A DNA stretch of 20,926 nt from a virus. Position numbers and translations under genes: made by a program. A model generated the notes under the pieces. That model was not told the origin of the DNA, searched no databases, and saw only the letters and a program-made list of their open reading frames with translations. How positions within the stretch are numbered: the stretch's first letter is position 1; every line of letters starts with the position of its first letter. The DNA is taken from IMG/VR virus record IMGVR_UViG_3300030107_001926, positions 1 to 20,926 of that record; one strand, given 5' to 3'. Positions 14,023 through 20,563 of the stretch are shown one piece after another.

Positions 14023-15456
14023 TTAGGAAAGCTTGAACGTGACTTTGCAGAAAGCTTCTGGCCGGTAAATGCACATTGCCAGCCGCTCTTCAGCAAGAAT
14101 CGCAACCATGTTCTTAGCGAAATAGTTGTCGTGGCTTTCGCTGACTCGGACGGTAGCTGCTTCGCGGTCGTGCAGGGCACAACCCATTCGGAAGTTACCG
14201 ACAAGAGCAGTTCCAGCGTCAATAGCTGTAGTAAGTACAACCGGCACTCGCCAGACCATAGGACCGGCACCCATTCCCGGTGCTCCTGCCCAGAGGTAAC
14301 GGCTCTCATCGTCCTTCTCTAGCTCAATTCCTTCCCAGTCGCTTGGGTGAAGTACGATGCCGTCAGCAGGCATGTGAGCAAGAGAGCAAAGCGTCATTGC
14401 CTTGCGGAGAGAGTCGAGTCGCGTTTCAGCCGAACTAGGAGCGTGGAGGCTGATATCGGAATCTGAAAGGATTCCGCTAATCTCGGTGGAGGTACCTGCA
14501 CCGTAGAGAAGCTGCTTCTCCTCAGAGAAGACGAGTCCCTCAACCAGTCGCTGGTCGATGTGAGCGCGGAGGCCAGCAGCATCGTCCAGGATCTGGCGAG
14601 AGGCAGGCATCCAGTGAGCAAGCGTCTTAGCAGGCTCGGTGACAAGCGAGAACTCAGCCTCTGCGGCAGGCTTAATCTTAGCCTCTGCGGTGAAGATAAA
14701 ATCTTCAGCAGTAACGTAGGAACCCGCGGGCACAGTACCACTTGGGTCTATAGTAAGAGTAATCTCTAAATCGTCGGCATTAATAGACTCAATGATGCAG
14801 TCCTCTTCTACCTCTGCACCAGAAGGCTGCTTGATAATCTCAAGCACCTGACCAACGTAGAAACCTGCAACGCTTTCCACTGCCAAAGTTTTGTCTGTAG
14901 TGGATGCTGTGGTGACAGTGTAGAGGTCAAAGAAGTTAGTCTCTTTGACGAACTCTACGCTTCCGCCCTGCATCGGGACAGTCGGAATAAGTGAGCGCAA
15001 TCGCGGAGGAGCGGGAGGAGCTTCCATGACTCCTGCGACTCGCATCGGATTGATAAGAGCAGCGCCGCTTCCAGCGTCTGAGGTAAGAGCCTTGCGACCG
15101 ATAAAAGGAGCGAAGCTCTTTACCTGAATCGGAGCACTTGTGCGCTCGCCGCGAGCCTTCATGTCCGAGAAAGCTTCGCTAGAAACCAGTGTATCTCCAA
15201 GGCTCTTAACGCCACCTTCGGAATTTCCAGCGAGAACCGGACGGTCAAGCTTGACTTCCATGTCGTCAAGTCGCCCACCAAGCTCCTTAATTTGCTCGGA
15301 GTATTCTCCAATGCGGCCTTCTACTTCAGCGATAGCCGAAGCGGTCTTTTCGGATACTTCGCCAGTCTTGGCAATTTCCGTGTTTTGCGTATCGAGAAGG
15401 CCCTTGATTTCTCCGAGGGCCGACTCAAACTGCTCTGTGAGTTGCTTGAGTTCCAT
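14023..15456 (-). CDS. Major capsid protein, HK97 gp5-like
   Basis: This 477-residue protein builds the HK97-fold icosahedral shell. Residues 1-72 form a coiled coil (LTEQFESALGEIKGLLDTQN) that would act as the internal scaffold (delta domain) and be removed by the protease next door, probably around residues 100-112. The core from about 150 matches HK97 gp5 closely in order: a VEFVKE strand, AKTLAHWMPASRQILDDA (277-294), EEKQLLYGAGT, GIVLHPSDW (366-374), RYLWAG and the C-terminal KNMVAILAEERLA (448-460). Positions equivalent to HK97 Lys169, Asn356 and Glu363 appear as K262, N449 and E456. An additional beta-rich stretch occupies residues about 175-252 in the E-loop region. Codon use is richer in CTG, CTT, GTC and CGC than in neighbours, as expected for high expression. 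The Shine-Dalgarno site (AGAGG) lies about 13 bases from the ATG. Confidence 0.93.
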   Translation of the reverse strand: MELKQLTEQFESALGEIKGLLDTQNTEIAKTGEVSEKTASAIAEVEGRIGEYSEQIKELGGRLDDMEVKLDRPVLAGNSEGGVKSLGDTLVSSEAFSDMKARGERTSAPIQVKSFAPFIGRKALTSDAGSGAALINPMRVAGVMEAPPAPPRLRSLIPTVPMQGGSVEFVKETNFFDLYTVTTASTTDKTLAVESVAGFYVGQVLEIIKQPSGAEVEEDCIIESINADDLEITLTIDPSGTVPAGSYVTAEDFIFTAEAKIKPAAEAEFSLVTEPAKTLAHWMPASRQILDDAAGLRAHIDQRLVEGLVFSEEKQLLYGAGTSTEISGILSDSDISLHAPSSAETRLDSLRKAMTLCSLAHMPADGIVLHPSDWEGIELEKDDESRYLWAGAPGMGAGPMVWRVPVVLTTAIDAGTALVGNFRMGCALHDREAATVRVSESHDNYFAKNMVAILAEERLAMCIYRPEAFCKVTFKLS

Positions 15457-15473
15457 TGGGTTTCTTTATCCTC

Positions 15474-16211
15474 TTATTTTTCAAGGGCTGCTTTCAGGTC
15501 CAGGAGCCTATCTCCTGCCCATTCAGCGAAGTCAACTACTATCAGTTTTGTGTCCTCTTGTGGAGGAACTTCATCAATTTCTGAGCTTTTTTGCTCAGGT
15601 TCCACAGGAATACTTTCCTGCCTTACCTGATTTCGCTCACTCATAAATTCTAGGTGCAGAGCTTTTAGTGCCTGTACCTGCTCAATGAAGATATCAAGGT
15701 TCTTACTACCCTCACCCAGCTGGGGCATAAGGCCCTTAATCGTGCTGATAGTAGCGAGTTCATTGGCAGCAAATGTAACGGGGGAAACTTCGTAGAGTGG
15801 ATCGTATCTCTTTACTCGGCGCACGGGTTGTCCGTGCCTACCTTTCAATTCCGTATCCATCTCATAATCAGCGACAGAAAAACCGAAAGACATCCGGTCT
15901 ACTACGCCATCAGCCATGAGAACCAGAGCGTCATCGCCCAGTGCTGTTTTGCTGACACGTCCCTCGAAAGCAAGACCTACCGAGTCTTCTCCGATCTTCA
16001 AAAGAGGACCGAGAGGATCGCGGTGCTGCCAGAGGAATTTTACCAGATTTCGTGGGAATCTATCCGCAATGGTCTGCTGGAATGCGCCCTTCTCAGTAAT
16101 ATCTGAGTCGTTATCTACATTCCCGAAAACTGCGGCGTGTCCAGAGATCGTGCGCTTTTCGGTGTCTACCTTAAATTCGCACGGCGCGGATTTCATATCA
16201 TAAGAAGACAT
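15474..16211 (-). CDS. Prohead maturation protease, HK97 gp4-like (U35)
   Basis: This 245-residue serine protease cleaves the capsid N-terminal domains during head maturation. The family pattern is clear: ISGHAAVFGNVDNDSDI near residues 22-38, GAFQQTI, the WQHRDPLGPLL segment with the probable catalytic His63, and VVDRMSFGFSVADYE with the probable catalytic Ser108, followed by YEVSPVTFAANELA around Glu141, a candidate third catalytic residue. Residues from about 165 form a charged extension with a Pro/Glu/Ser-rich part that may act as a linker to the capsid lattice, or be self-cleaved. The ATG at 16211 follows a 33-base gap, the widest in the operon. It is placed between the minor head protein and capsid, as in HK97-like modules. 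Confidence 0.92.
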   Translation of the reverse strand: MSSYDMKSAPCEFKVDTEKRTISGHAAVFGNVDNDSDITEKGAFQQTIADRFPRNLVKFLWQHRDPLGPLLKIGEDSVGLAFEGRVSKTALGDDALVLMADGVVDRMSFGFSVADYEMDTELKGRHGQPVRRVKRYDPLYEVSPVTFAANELATISTIKGLMPQLGEGSKNLDIFIEQVQALKALHLEFMSERNQVRQESIPVEPEQKSSEIDEVPPQEDTKLIVVDFAEWAGDRLLDLKAALEK

Positions 16212-16244
16212 ATAGATTCTACCCTAAGCTGCTGGTAAAAAAAG
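16212..16244 (-). other. Widest gap within the late operon, before the protease gene
   Basis: The 33-base gap starts with a T-rich tract (seven T on the coding strand) immediately after the minor head protein's stop region and ends in GGTAGAATCTAT before the ATG. It holds CTTAGGGTA (16228-16220), identical to a nine-base sequence upstream of the terminase genes. No stem precedes the T tract, so it is not a terminator; a TTGAC box and a TAGAAT box are present but 21 bases apart, too far for a normal promoter. Confidence 0.4.
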
Positions 16245-17147
16245 TCAAGAGACATCCCTGTATTCTATCACACAGCGGCAAGAGGGGTGTACAGGTGGGC
16301 TTACAGTATTACCGTCTGCCCATTTTTTAGTCTCGAATTTTTCAGCAAATGGAAGGGGGTCTGCAGCCGCTAGGCTTTTGCAAAAATCACACACCATAGC
16401 ATCGCCAGCCGTTACCCACACTTTTACTACCTGGCTCTCCATTAACGAGCGGTCTTCTATGAACAATGAAACCTGCTCATGCGCTCCCGCGTTAAAAGCC
16501 ATAGCTATTTCTGTTCTGGCTATCCTTCTTGCCCTGATAGTACCTAGCCTATCTGCATTATTTAGGAGCCTGCGCTTGCTAGTTTCTAGGTCTTGGATAT
16601 TTTCTTCTGCGAAGGTGTCCCAGATTTTTACAAGCGCTGCAGTTTGTCTAGTAGTAAGTCCCAAAGACGCTCTTACTATTTGCCGAGTATCTCTAGCAGA
16701 AACACCCCTATCTACTCCTAGTGACCTTATTATATCGCTAGTGGCTTGTCTTTGAGTCTTTGCCAGCCTTTCGGATAATCTAGCAGTTCTCGCTTCTCTC
16801 CACTGGCGGAACCTGCTTACCAGCCTTTCCAGGAAACCGCCTTCGTCTTTGCGTAGCTGGGACTGCATCTGATTAGAGCCTTCCAGCAACGCACTAGCCC
16901 ACACCGAGTCTAGCTGGCTAGACACGAAACTTAGCCAGTCAGCAGCCCACTGCTGCTCTAGATCTGGGGTAATCCTGCCAATAGCTATTGCGGCTTCTAT
17001 ATCTGACTGCTGTATATCCATAGCCTGCCGCGCCCAGAAGCGGGACAGGTTTACTATAGTCAAATTATCTTGAAGGTTAGCGTGCTGTACCAGGGCCGCT
17101 CTAAATACATGCGGGTTATTCAGACGCTTGTAATCACTCTTCGTCAT
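16245..17147 (-). CDS. Minor head protein, Mu F / SPP1 gp7-like
   Basis: This 300-residue protein is a minor capsid component that associates with the portal and enters the head with the DNA in related phages. The N-terminal half is helical and charged. Around residues 145-200 it has SARDTRQIVRASLGLTTRQ and ADRLGTIRARRIARTEIAMAF, then the diagnostic Mu F-like C-terminal domain: a KVWVTAGDAMVCDFCKSL segment with a CxxC pair (about 254-257) and the ending VSPPVHPSCRCVIEY, where the H-P-x-CRC cluster presumably binds metal with the first pair. Length is normal and no toxin domain is attached. The ATG at 17147 is 14 bases inside the portal gene, with only a weak AGG upstream, so coupling is likely. 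Confidence 0.88.
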   Translation of the reverse strand: MTKSDYKRLNNPHVFRAALVQHANLQDNLTIVNLSRFWARQAMDIQQSDIEAAIAIGRITPDLEQQWAADWLSFVSSQLDSVWASALLEGSNQMQSQLRKDEGGFLERLVSRFRQWREARTARLSERLAKTQRQATSDIIRSLGVDRGVSARDTRQIVRASLGLTTRQTAALVKIWDTFAEENIQDLETSKRRLLNNADRLGTIRARRIARTEIAMAFNAGAHEQVSLFIEDRSLMESQVVKVWVTAGDAMVCDFCKSLAAADPLPFAEKFETKKWADGNTVSPPVHPSCRCVIEYRDVS

Positions 17148-18447
17148 TGCCTAGTTCCAACGAACTGATAGCGTCCACGGGCATTTTGTTAACTGCCATG
17201 TACCCAATATCCCCGCCCTGTATCTCGTCAAAGCCGAGGTCTAGCCGGTTATTAATAGTATTAAACGGAACGCCCATGTTGTGTAGGCGCTGGGCAATTT
17301 CGACGTGCTCTTTGAACTGCTCGCGCAGAGCGGGGACGTTGGATAGATCGTAGTTAATTCTTAAATTCTTGCCGAACTCTGGAGCTAAGCTGCGGTTCCA
17401 GGTGTGCTTAATATCATCCAAAAAAGGAATGACTGTATCGAGCCAGAAAATGAGGCGGGATACCTGCACATTAGCGAGCGTTGCTTTATCGAATACGCCC
17501 ACGATTGGCGGCGGGACGTTGAAGCAGCTAAGAATCTCGTCGCGAGTAAATTTACGACCATTGAAGAAATCCATGTCGATAGGTGCCAGCGACATCTGTT
17601 GCCACTTAGCATCGTTGCCCAGAACCCACGGTGCCCAGGCATTAGTAGGCCCTTGGTATTGGGCCTTTACCATCTTCACCGACTCTTCAAACTGCTCCTG
17701 TGTAAGAGGGTAGCTCATCACAAAAGCGCCACTTGCTACAGCCCGATTCTCTAGCGCGTTCTTATTCCAGTTAGCTGCTTCGCGATCCGTATCAACAGCG
17801 CGACCGCAAGCCTGCAATGGAGCCATCCCCCAGTACGGGTTTGACGGGTCTGTAAACTGCTGATGGCAAACGTCTTGGGGCTCCAAGATTTGGACGATCT
17901 TACCGTCCTCATCTCGTACTTCGTACCCTGCTAAGGGGTAAGCCTGATGCTTAATAGGAATAGGATAAACAACATCGGGAGAGATAAGCCAAAGCTCCTT
18001 TGGCTTGCCGTTGGCTCGCACCTTAGTCTGGATGGCGTTTCCTCCCAGGTAGAGGTGCATTGTGAGTCTTTCGATGTAGTCCTGACGCGACCACAGAGGG
18101 TTAGGTCTTTGAATTAATTCAGAAAGTGGGTGGTCAGGTACAGACCGCCACCCTTTAGCCGTTTTCTGCTCTACCACCCAGTCTACGCTGGCAGCAGATT
18201 TAGCAATCCTATAGATGCACGCAAAAACCCAGACGGATGCTTTGTATCCTTCTTTGATTGCGTTCTTTGTGCTCCAGTCTTTGAACTGCGGTCTATTGTT
18301 TGCCATAGCTGGCAAAATAGACGACATGTTCAAATTCTTGAGAAGCGTAGGCGGTAATTGCCGTCTAAGGTCTTCGGCAGACGTTACCGCTGCTGGCGCT
18401 GGCAGGGACTTTTGCTTCCTGCCTAATAGTGTATTCCAGAAGCCCAA
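17134..18447 (-). CDS. Portal protein, HK97 family
   Basis: This 437-residue protein forms the dodecameric ring at one capsid vertex through which DNA is packaged and released. Typical HK97-type features are the short N-terminus MGFWNTLLGRK, the segment YKASVWVFACIYRIAKSAAS (about 68-87) and VPDHPLSELIQRPNP near residues 102-116, a DIVCHQQF-like stretch (DVCHQQFTD), then a clip and stem region with SAPLQACGRA-like PLQACGRAVD. The KFTRDEILSCFNVPPPIVGV segment (about 289-308) is the most characteristic part of the family. The start is TTG at 18447: an in-frame stop (TAG) lies just upstream, and an AGAGG site about ten bases before it supports TTG. The normal HK97-type size is about 420 residues, so this one is complete. 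Confidence 0.92.
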   Translation of the reverse strand: MGFWNTLLGRKQKSLPAPAAVTSAEDLRRQLPPTLLKNLNMSSILPAMANNRPQFKDWSTKNAIKEGYKASVWVFACIYRIAKSAASVDWVVEQKTAKGWRSVPDHPLSELIQRPNPLWSRQDYIERLTMHLYLGGNAIQTKVRANGKPKELWLISPDVVYPIPIKHQAYPLAGYEVRDEDGKIVQILEPQDVCHQQFTDPSNPYWGMAPLQACGRAVDTDREAANWNKNALENRAVASGAFVMSYPLTQEQFEESVKMVKAQYQGPTNAWAPWVLGNDAKWQQMSLAPIDMDFFNGRKFTRDEILSCFNVPPPIVGVFDKATLANVQVSRLIFWLDTVIPFLDDIKHTWNRSLAPEFGKNLRINYDLSNVPALREQFKEHVEIAQRLHNMGVPFNTINNRLDLGFDEIQGGDIGYMAVNKMPVDAISSLELGNDEE

Positions 18448-18468
18448 TTTTCTAAGTCCTCTTGAAAA

Positions 18469-19926
18469 CTAGGCCGCTCTACCAATCAGCAGAACCCTAG
18501 AGTGGCCAAAGCGTAACAGTGCTTGTGTAGCACAGTCTACTTGGTCATCGCTAGTGCCGTTGGGAAAAATCGCGGCCTCTTCTATAAAATCATTAACCCA
18601 AGGATGCGAGGCTGGATTTGGCAAAAGGACATCTCCGGCCTCGATAGTGGGCGACACAGATATGGCCCTAGACTCCTTGGATCCTTGAGGTGTGAACGAA
18701 ATAATTCCAGATATTTCTCTCGATAATGTGCTGATCACTGCGGGACCGTTTGCTTTGTCCTCTACAATCTTAGCTCTGGCCAAAGGCCATCGTGTGCTCA
18801 TCGCACGTATAGCGTTAAGAGTAGCGGTAAAATCCATCTTATCTCGGACCTGCTCAAGTAGAAACTTGCGGGGGCCTATTCTCCCCCAGACTTGGCCTAC
18901 TACGTAGGATCCCCCCTTGGTATCTTTGAAAGACAAGTCCCAGCTTTGGATGATCTCCTGGAAATCTGTCAGTGCAGGTGCGTGCTCGTAAAATCTCCAC
19001 CAGTGCCGCTTCCAGATACCGCCGTCTGTAGGGGCAGGGTTCTGTTGATATAGTGCATTCCACTTCCTAGACCCCAGAGCTTTCTTCCTTTTAGTCAGCT
19101 CTGATAGCGGCATCTTACCTGGCCAGAGGGGATCGCCCACAGACCTCAAATCTTCCGGTGTTACAGGGTCGTCTTTCTCGCGTATGGCAGGGAAGTTAAC
19201 AATGTGCCACTGGTCTGCCTCTGGATCTGACTTAGCAAGGGCGAGCAGCCTGCCTGCCAAATCGTCCTCATGCCAACGAGTCAGAGTTAGCAAGATCTTG
19301 CCGCGCCCCTCCAATCGAGTTGTAAGGCTGGAGAGATACTCTTCCCAGACCCTCTTACGATAAGACGGAGAATCCGCCTCCTGCTGGTTCTTAACAGGGT
19401 CATCGATAATGAGATAATCAGCACCCATTCCTGTCACACCGGACAGAATACCGCCGCACCTATAGGAGCCGCGCTTCTCCATTATCTCCCAGAGTTCGTC
19501 CTGCCTAATCCAACCTAAGCGATTCCCCCTCGGGGGGAGAACCGTATCGGGAAAAACTTCCTTATACTCGGGAGACTCCATGATCCGCTGGGTGTCGCGG
19601 CTCATGCGGGAAGCAAGCGCAGTATTATACGAGATAGCTATGATCTTAGCATCTGGGTTTTGGCCCATTATCATCGCAGGCAACCTACGGGACACTAGCT
19701 CTGATTTTCCGTGTCTTGGCGGCATAAATACCATGAGCCTATCTATGTCGCCCCGCAGGAATCTATCTAACGTCTCGCACAGGTGCTCATGGTGCCAGTT
19801 AACTTCGTACCCCGGAAATGTGTGCAGCGTGAAGTGCTTGAGGAACCGCCTAGCTGTCTCCCTCTTCAGAAGTGATGGATCTTCTAGCGCGGACTTCAAG
19901 AGCTTGTAGCTGGAGGATTTCTTCAT
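18469..19926 (-). CDS. Terminase large subunit
   Basis: This 485-residue packaging motor contains both the ATPase and nuclease domains. The ATPase part has WHHEHLCETLDRFL (44-57), the Walker A-type MPPRHGKSELV (68-78), a SYNTALASRMSRD segment (99-111), Walker B YLIIDDP (171-177) and the coupling motif LTLTRWHEDDL (213-223). The nuclease part has IIQSWDLSF with Asp330, IVEDKANG with Glu389/Asp390 and TSDDQVDCATQAL with Asp460/Asp461 near the C-terminus, which would coordinate two metal ions. The ATG at 19926 lies 77 bases inside the small subunit gene and has no strong Shine-Dalgarno site; coupling is likely. The residue pattern is that of the headful/phage-related terminase family. All key residues are present, so the enzyme should be active. 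Confidence 0.95.
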   Translation of the reverse strand: MKKSSSYKLLKSALEDPSLLKRETARRFLKHFTLHTFPGYEVNWHHEHLCETLDRFLRGDIDRLMVFMPPRHGKSELVSRRLPAMIMGQNPDAKIIAISYNTALASRMSRDTQRIMESPEYKEVFPDTVLPPRGNRLGWIRQDELWEIMEKRGSYRCGGILSGVTGMGADYLIIDDPVKNQQEADSPSYRKRVWEEYLSSLTTRLEGRGKILLTLTRWHEDDLAGRLLALAKSDPEADQWHIVNFPAIREKDDPVTPEDLRSVGDPLWPGKMPLSELTKRKKALGSRKWNALYQQNPAPTDGGIWKRHWWRFYEHAPALTDFQEIIQSWDLSFKDTKGGSYVVGQVWGRIGPRKFLLEQVRDKMDFTATLNAIRAMSTRWPLARAKIVEDKANGPAVISTLSREISGIISFTPQGSKESRAISVSPTIEAGDVLLPNPASHPWVNDFIEEAAIFPNGTSDDQVDCATQALLRFGHSRVLLIGRAA

Positions 19927-20425
19927 CTGTCATCTGCTTTAAGGCTGCTTCCATAGGCACAGGCTGGACCTGAATAGGACCACCCCCTCGCCCAGTATGT
20001 TCTACTCTGCTCTGCTTACCAAAAGACGCGGGACGTACTCTTTCTAGCCACCACGCAGAGGCTTTCCAGTCTCCTTCCGCGTGGTTACGTATGTTCGCTA
20101 TATGCCAAGTCTCTGCCTGGGCCTGTGCCTGGTATAGACTCTCGTTCAGCATAACCAGGGCTTGCTGTCTTTCAGTAAGTTCTTCGGGAAGTATTAAGCC
20201 ATCATCTACACTCAGTGCCAGTTCGCGCCCAGCTTTCTGCCAGCGCCTGAATGTCTTCTCATGGAGGCCCAGAGATATAGCCGATGCTGTCTTGGAGTTT
20301 CCCATCTGGATAAGCTCGCAGATCTGCCCTACTAACTTCTTAGTAAGAGGTCTGGCGTCCTCCCTCCAGTCTTTGCGCTCTACGGCTAAATCCTTTCTCC
20401 AAATAGAAGTATTTGACTCTCCCAC
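19850..20425 (-). CDS. Terminase small subunit (helix-turn-helix)
   Basis: This 191-residue protein probably recognises the packaging site and loads the large subunit. Residues about 28-62 form a helix-turn-helix region: the VGQICELIQMGNSKTASAIS helix followed by LHEKTFRRWQKAG, as in many small terminases. The middle is helical with NESLYQAQAQAETWHIANIR (an oligomerisation-type region) and HAEGDWKASAWWLERVRPAS. A Gly-rich loop (TGRGGG) precedes a helical acidic C-terminal part (MTDEEILQLQALE) that would contact the large subunit. The start is GTG at 20425: the frame closes with TGA upstream, no ATG is available, and a very good GGAGG site lies six bases before the GTG. It is the first gene of the leftward operon. 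Confidence 0.85.
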   Translation of the reverse strand: MGESNTSIWRKDLAVERKDWREDARPLTKKLVGQICELIQMGNSKTASAISLGLHEKTFRRWQKAGRELALSVDDGLILPEELTERQQALVMLNESLYQAQAQAETWHIANIRNHAEGDWKASAWWLERVRPASFGKQSRVEHTGRGGGPIQVQPVPMEAALKQMTDEEILQLQALEVRARRSITSEEGDS

Positions 20426-20488
20426 TGGCCTCCTCCGATGTATTACGTCTCAGAATACACTGTACCCTAAGAACGTACTCATCCCCTA

Positions 20489-20518
20489 AGTATATCTCTA
20501 GGTGGAGATAAGGGTCCA
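20489..20518 (-). promoter_or_regulatory. Candidate promoter for the leftward late operon
   Basis: Reading leftward, TGGACC (20518-20513) and TATACT (20494-20489) are 18 bases apart, a plausible sigma-70-like pair with four of six and five of six consensus matches. Initiation near 20482 would give a leader of about 57 bases before the terminase GTG. This is a weak sequence match and rests on position ahead of the operon; a phage-specific late promoter could be used instead. Confidence 0.35.
20493..20510. promoter_or_regulatory. Inverted repeat in the divergent intergenic region
   Basis: The arms TATCTC (20493-20498) and GAGATA (20505-20510) flank a six-base spacer. The repeat lies between two outward-facing TATACT boxes, so it could be an operator or a small stem. 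Six pairs is short enough that chance is possible. Confidence 0.3.
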
Positions 20519-20521
20519 GGG

Positions 20522-20527
20522 TATACT
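20522..20527 (+). promoter_or_regulatory. Candidate -10 box for the rightward gene
   Basis: TATACT lies about 37 bases before the ATG of the plus-strand gene. No convincing -35 box is found at 16-18 bases upstream, so activation by a factor or a different promoter is possible. Confidence 0.22.
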
Positions 20528-20563
20528 GTGATCCGATACCCAACCAGAGGAGCCCGAACAGTT

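Larger units (their letters stand above)
20426..20563. other. Divergent intergenic region (138 bases)
   Basis: This is the only sizeable non-coding stretch in the window. It contains the ribosome-binding site for the small terminase, two near-copies of CTTAGGGKA on the minus strand (20490-20482 and 20471-20463), an inverted repeat and opposed TATACT boxes. A stop-free frame also covers it on the minus strand, but it has no convincing start signal. Confidence 0.6.

Noticed and set aside
14004-14741. Two minus-strand frames (14394-14741 and 14004-14309) overlapping the capsid gene in another frame, considered as a capsid frameshift extension
   Set aside because: They need a +1 shift, have no slippery site, and show Ser/Arg/Leu-rich shadow composition; no extension of this kind is expected for this capsid family.
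16212-16248. Internal promoter or terminator before the protease gene
   Set aside because: TTGACT and TAGAAT boxes are 21 bases apart, and the T tract lacks a preceding stem.
20340-20543. A 67-residue minus-strand frame starting with TTG at 20543 across the divergent region
   Set aside because: No Shine-Dalgarno site, a rare start, and it overlaps the small terminase, whose own start has a strong site.
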